The translations under genes were made by a program, and so were the position numbers. This document shows positions 33,919-35,244 of a stretch of 35,244 nt of DNA, piece after piece. The DNA is from Candidatus Eisenbacteria bacterium RBG_16_71_46 (GTDB lineage Bacteria; Eisenbacteria; RBG-16-71-46), in NCBI GenBank assembly GCA_001780165.1, contig MFFQ01000029.1:1-35244 (forward strand), read 5' to 3'. The first letter of the stretch is position 1; the number at the start of each line of letters is the position of its first letter. A model generated the notes under the pieces. That model saw only the letters and a program-made list of their open reading frames with translations, was not told where the DNA came from and made no database searches.

Positions 33919-34064
33919 GGCTCCGTTCGCAGACCCCTGGGGGCAAGGCGTCGCGCTCGCGCGACGACAGTCGTGACCGACCACGCTGCGCGTGGTGCCC
34001 GGCCACGTCGGAGCGAGGAGCCGACCGCGCCACGCGGCCGACGGGCGTTTGCGGACGGAGCCTA
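33919..34064. repeat. Intergenic inverted-repeat element, copy 2
   Basis: Fills the gap between convergent ileS and the kinase gene. The left arm 33919-33954 is the same unit as the arms of the element at 30371-30695. The right arm 34047-34062 is a shorter inverted copy that ends on the TAG stop of the kinase. The second unit lies at 33990-34025, 37 bases from the arm start as in copy 1. It can fold as one long hairpin and may end transcription from both sides. Confidence 0.75.
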
Positions 34065-34709
34065 GTCCTCCAGACGCAGCTCGGCCTGGCGCGGATACCG
34101 CCGGCGCAGGTCCTGGAGCAGCGCGTTGAAGGCCGGGGCGTCGCCCTGCAGGGCCACCGCGTCGGTGTCGATCTCGAGCACTTCCATCTCGTTCCGGGCG
34201 CGGCGCATCCAGTCGTCGTAGGCATGGCCGAGGCGGTGGATGTAGTCGACGCCGATCGCCCGCTCGCTCTCGCGGCCGCGCCGCGCGATGCGCTGCATCA
34301 GCACCTCGGGGCTGGCCTTGAGGTAGATGATCAGGTCGGGCTTCCGCAGGAACGAGACCATCACCTGAAACAGGGCGCTGTAGTTCTCGTAGTCCACCCG
34401 GGTCATCGAACCTTGTTCGTACAGGGTTCGAGCGAAGACCTCCGCGTCCTCGTAGATGGTCCGGTCCTGGATGAAGGCGAGCGAGCTGCGCCCGATCTCG
34501 ACCTGGGCCTTGAACCGCTCGCTCAGGAAGTAGATCTGGAGGTGGAAGCTCCAGCGCGGCATATCGGCGTAAAACGGGTCCAGATAGGGATTCTGGATCA
34601 CCGGCTCGTAATACGCCATCCAACCCAGCTCGGCGCTCAGGCGGCTGGTCAGCTCCGTCTTGCCGACGCCGATGTTGCCCGCGATCGCCAGGAAGTAGCC
34701 TTGCGGCAA
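34062..34709 (-). CDS. Deoxynucleoside kinase (dCK/dGK family)
   Basis: Phosphorylates deoxynucleosides (probably deoxyadenosine/deoxyguanosine) in nucleotide salvage, 215 residues. P-loop GNIGVGKTELT (about 11-21), then YYEPVIQNPYLDPFYADMPR with the substrate-binding Glu, the DR motif QDRTIYEDAEVFA, and the lid region RRGRESERAIGVDYIHRL. The TTG at 34709 follows AGGAAGG at 9 bases and gives the family's usual N terminus. A longer frame to a TTG at 34748 exists without a ribosome site. The upstream palindrome TAGCTTCAGCAAGCTA (34754-34769) could be an operator. Exact substrate cannot be decided. Confidence 0.92.
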   Translation of the reverse strand: MPQGYFLAIAGNIGVGKTELTSRLSAELGWMAYYEPVIQNPYLDPFYADMPRWSFHLQIYFLSERFKAQVEIGRSSLAFIQDRTIYEDAEVFARTLYEQGSMTRVDYENYSALFQVMVSFLRKPDLIIYLKASPEVLMQRIARRGRESERAIGVDYIHRLGHAYDDWMRRARNEMEVLEIDTDAVALQGDAPAFNALLQDLRRRYPRQAELRLED

Positions 34710-34753
34710 GCTCTTATCCCTTCCTCTTGTCAGAGAGATGTCCAGCAACTGTT

Positions 34754-34769
34754 TAGCTTCAGCAAGCTA
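34754..34769. promoter_or_regulatory. Palindrome upstream of the deoxynucleoside kinase gene
   Basis: TAGCTTCAGCAAGCTA has TAGCTT/AAGCTA arms around four bases, 45-60 bases before the TTG start. It could be an operator or a leader hairpin; no second copy was seen. Confidence 0.3.
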
Positions 34770-34917
34770 CAACGCGCGCACGCCGTGGCGCCAGTTTTCT
34801 TGGAACGAAACGCAGGGCCCGCGCATCTCTAATAACGCATTCGGCAGTTGGGGGACTAGTTTGATGACACTCGCGTGCGGCCCGCGATTCTGAGAACGAC
34901 GTCCCCCATTTTCTTAC

Positions 34918-34957
34918 AGCCCCGCCCCGGCTCCGGCCGCGGCGGGGCTTCTGTTTT
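34918..34957 (+). terminator. Intrinsic terminator without an upstream gene
   Basis: AGCCCCGCC/GGCGGGGCT (34918-34926 with 34941-34949), with an inner CGGC/GCCG and then TCTGTTTT. No plus-strand gene precedes it. A GGGGGAC/GTCCCCC pairing (34850-34856 with 34901-34907) just upstream suggests that a small RNA could end here. Confidence 0.6.
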
Positions 34958-35053
34958 GGTGGGTGGCCCCTGCCGCGCCCGCGTCGGACCGTCGGCTTCC
35001 CGCAGTCGCCCGGCGCGTCCACCGGGCGATCGCGAGCCGTCCCCGCGCAGCCG

Positions 35054-35213
35054 CTAGCGTCCCGTCTCCGGAATGGCTTGACCACCAAGGCCGTCGATGC
35101 GCCCGGCCGGCAAGCCACTTCGGAAACGGGACACTAGTGTCCTGTCCCAGGAGTAGCTTGACCACGAAGGCGCCCGCGGCGCCCGGCGGGCAAGGCGCGA
35201 CGACGACATCGTA
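35054..35213 (+). repeat. 80-bp tandem repeat, two units to the window edge
   Basis: Unit 1 starts CTAGCGTCCCGTCTCCGG at 35054; unit 2 starts CTAGTGTCCTGTCCCAGG at 35134. The period is exactly 80, shown also by GCTTGACCAC (35075 and 35155) and GCCCGGC (35101 and 35181). Unit 1 also folds back on itself (GTCCCGT near 35059 with ACGGGAC near 35126), and GGACACTAGTGTCC (35129-35142) is a perfect palindrome at the junction. After 35213 the text GGAGATACGTCGAGGAGGAG looks like a ribosome site for a gene beyond the window. Confidence 0.75.
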
Positions 35214-35244
35214 TCAAGGAGATACGTCGAGGAGGAGCAACGCC

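Overview
The window is chromosomal DNA from a GC-rich, diderm, probably uncultivated bacterium. GWxTD-type protein, beta-barrel outer-membrane proteins, signal-peptide II lipoproteins, an M6 protease with a FlgD/T9SS-like C-terminal domain and a full Mre/Rod set together suggest a lineage near the FCB group, such as Candidatus Eisenbacteria. That placement is inferred from gene content; no rRNA or tRNA gene is present.

Region 1 (1-3133) is accessory. It holds an ArsM-like SAM methyltransferase whose frame is interrupted by one in-frame TGA exactly where the family has its conserved cysteine, with a bacterial SECIS-like hairpin directly behind it. I read this as a selenoprotein of 264 residues (147-941, minus strand). 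Next to it are a GYD-domain gene, an isolated IS6110-like terminal repeat, a 5'-truncated IS3-family element and the N-terminal third of an integron-type integrase.

Region 2 (3134-15055, minus strand) is one tightly packed run of 13 genes that overlap or lie 1-10 bases apart: mreB-mreC-mreD-mrdA-rodA-lgt-aroE-comF-cbiM-cbiQ-cbiO-rarA and a YbhB-like lipoprotein. It joins rod-shape peptidoglycan synthesis with lipoprotein maturation, shikimate synthesis, cobalt/nickel uptake and replication-fork maintenance. A promoter candidate lies at 15165-15194.

Region 3 (15056-24468) has a structured intergenic region with a strong terminator. It continues with a three-gene plus-strand operon (outer-membrane barrel and two related lipoproteins) and a Glu/Leu/Phe/Val dehydrogenase. 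On the minus strand are a second outer-membrane protein with its own terminator and an NlpC/P60 - GWxTD pair.

Region 4 (24581-30372, plus) encodes exported proteins: the M6 metalloprotease, an M23 peptidase and a PilX-like pilus assembly protein. Region 5 (30371-35244) has an isoleucine T-box riboswitch in front of ileS and a convergent deoxynucleoside kinase. Two long intergenic inverted-repeat elements begin exactly at stop codons, and an 80-bp tandem repeat runs to the window edge.

The strongest leads for new biology are the selenocysteine methyltransferase candidate, the IS6110-like element that may carry a GYD gene as passenger, and the stop-codon-anchored inverted repeats.
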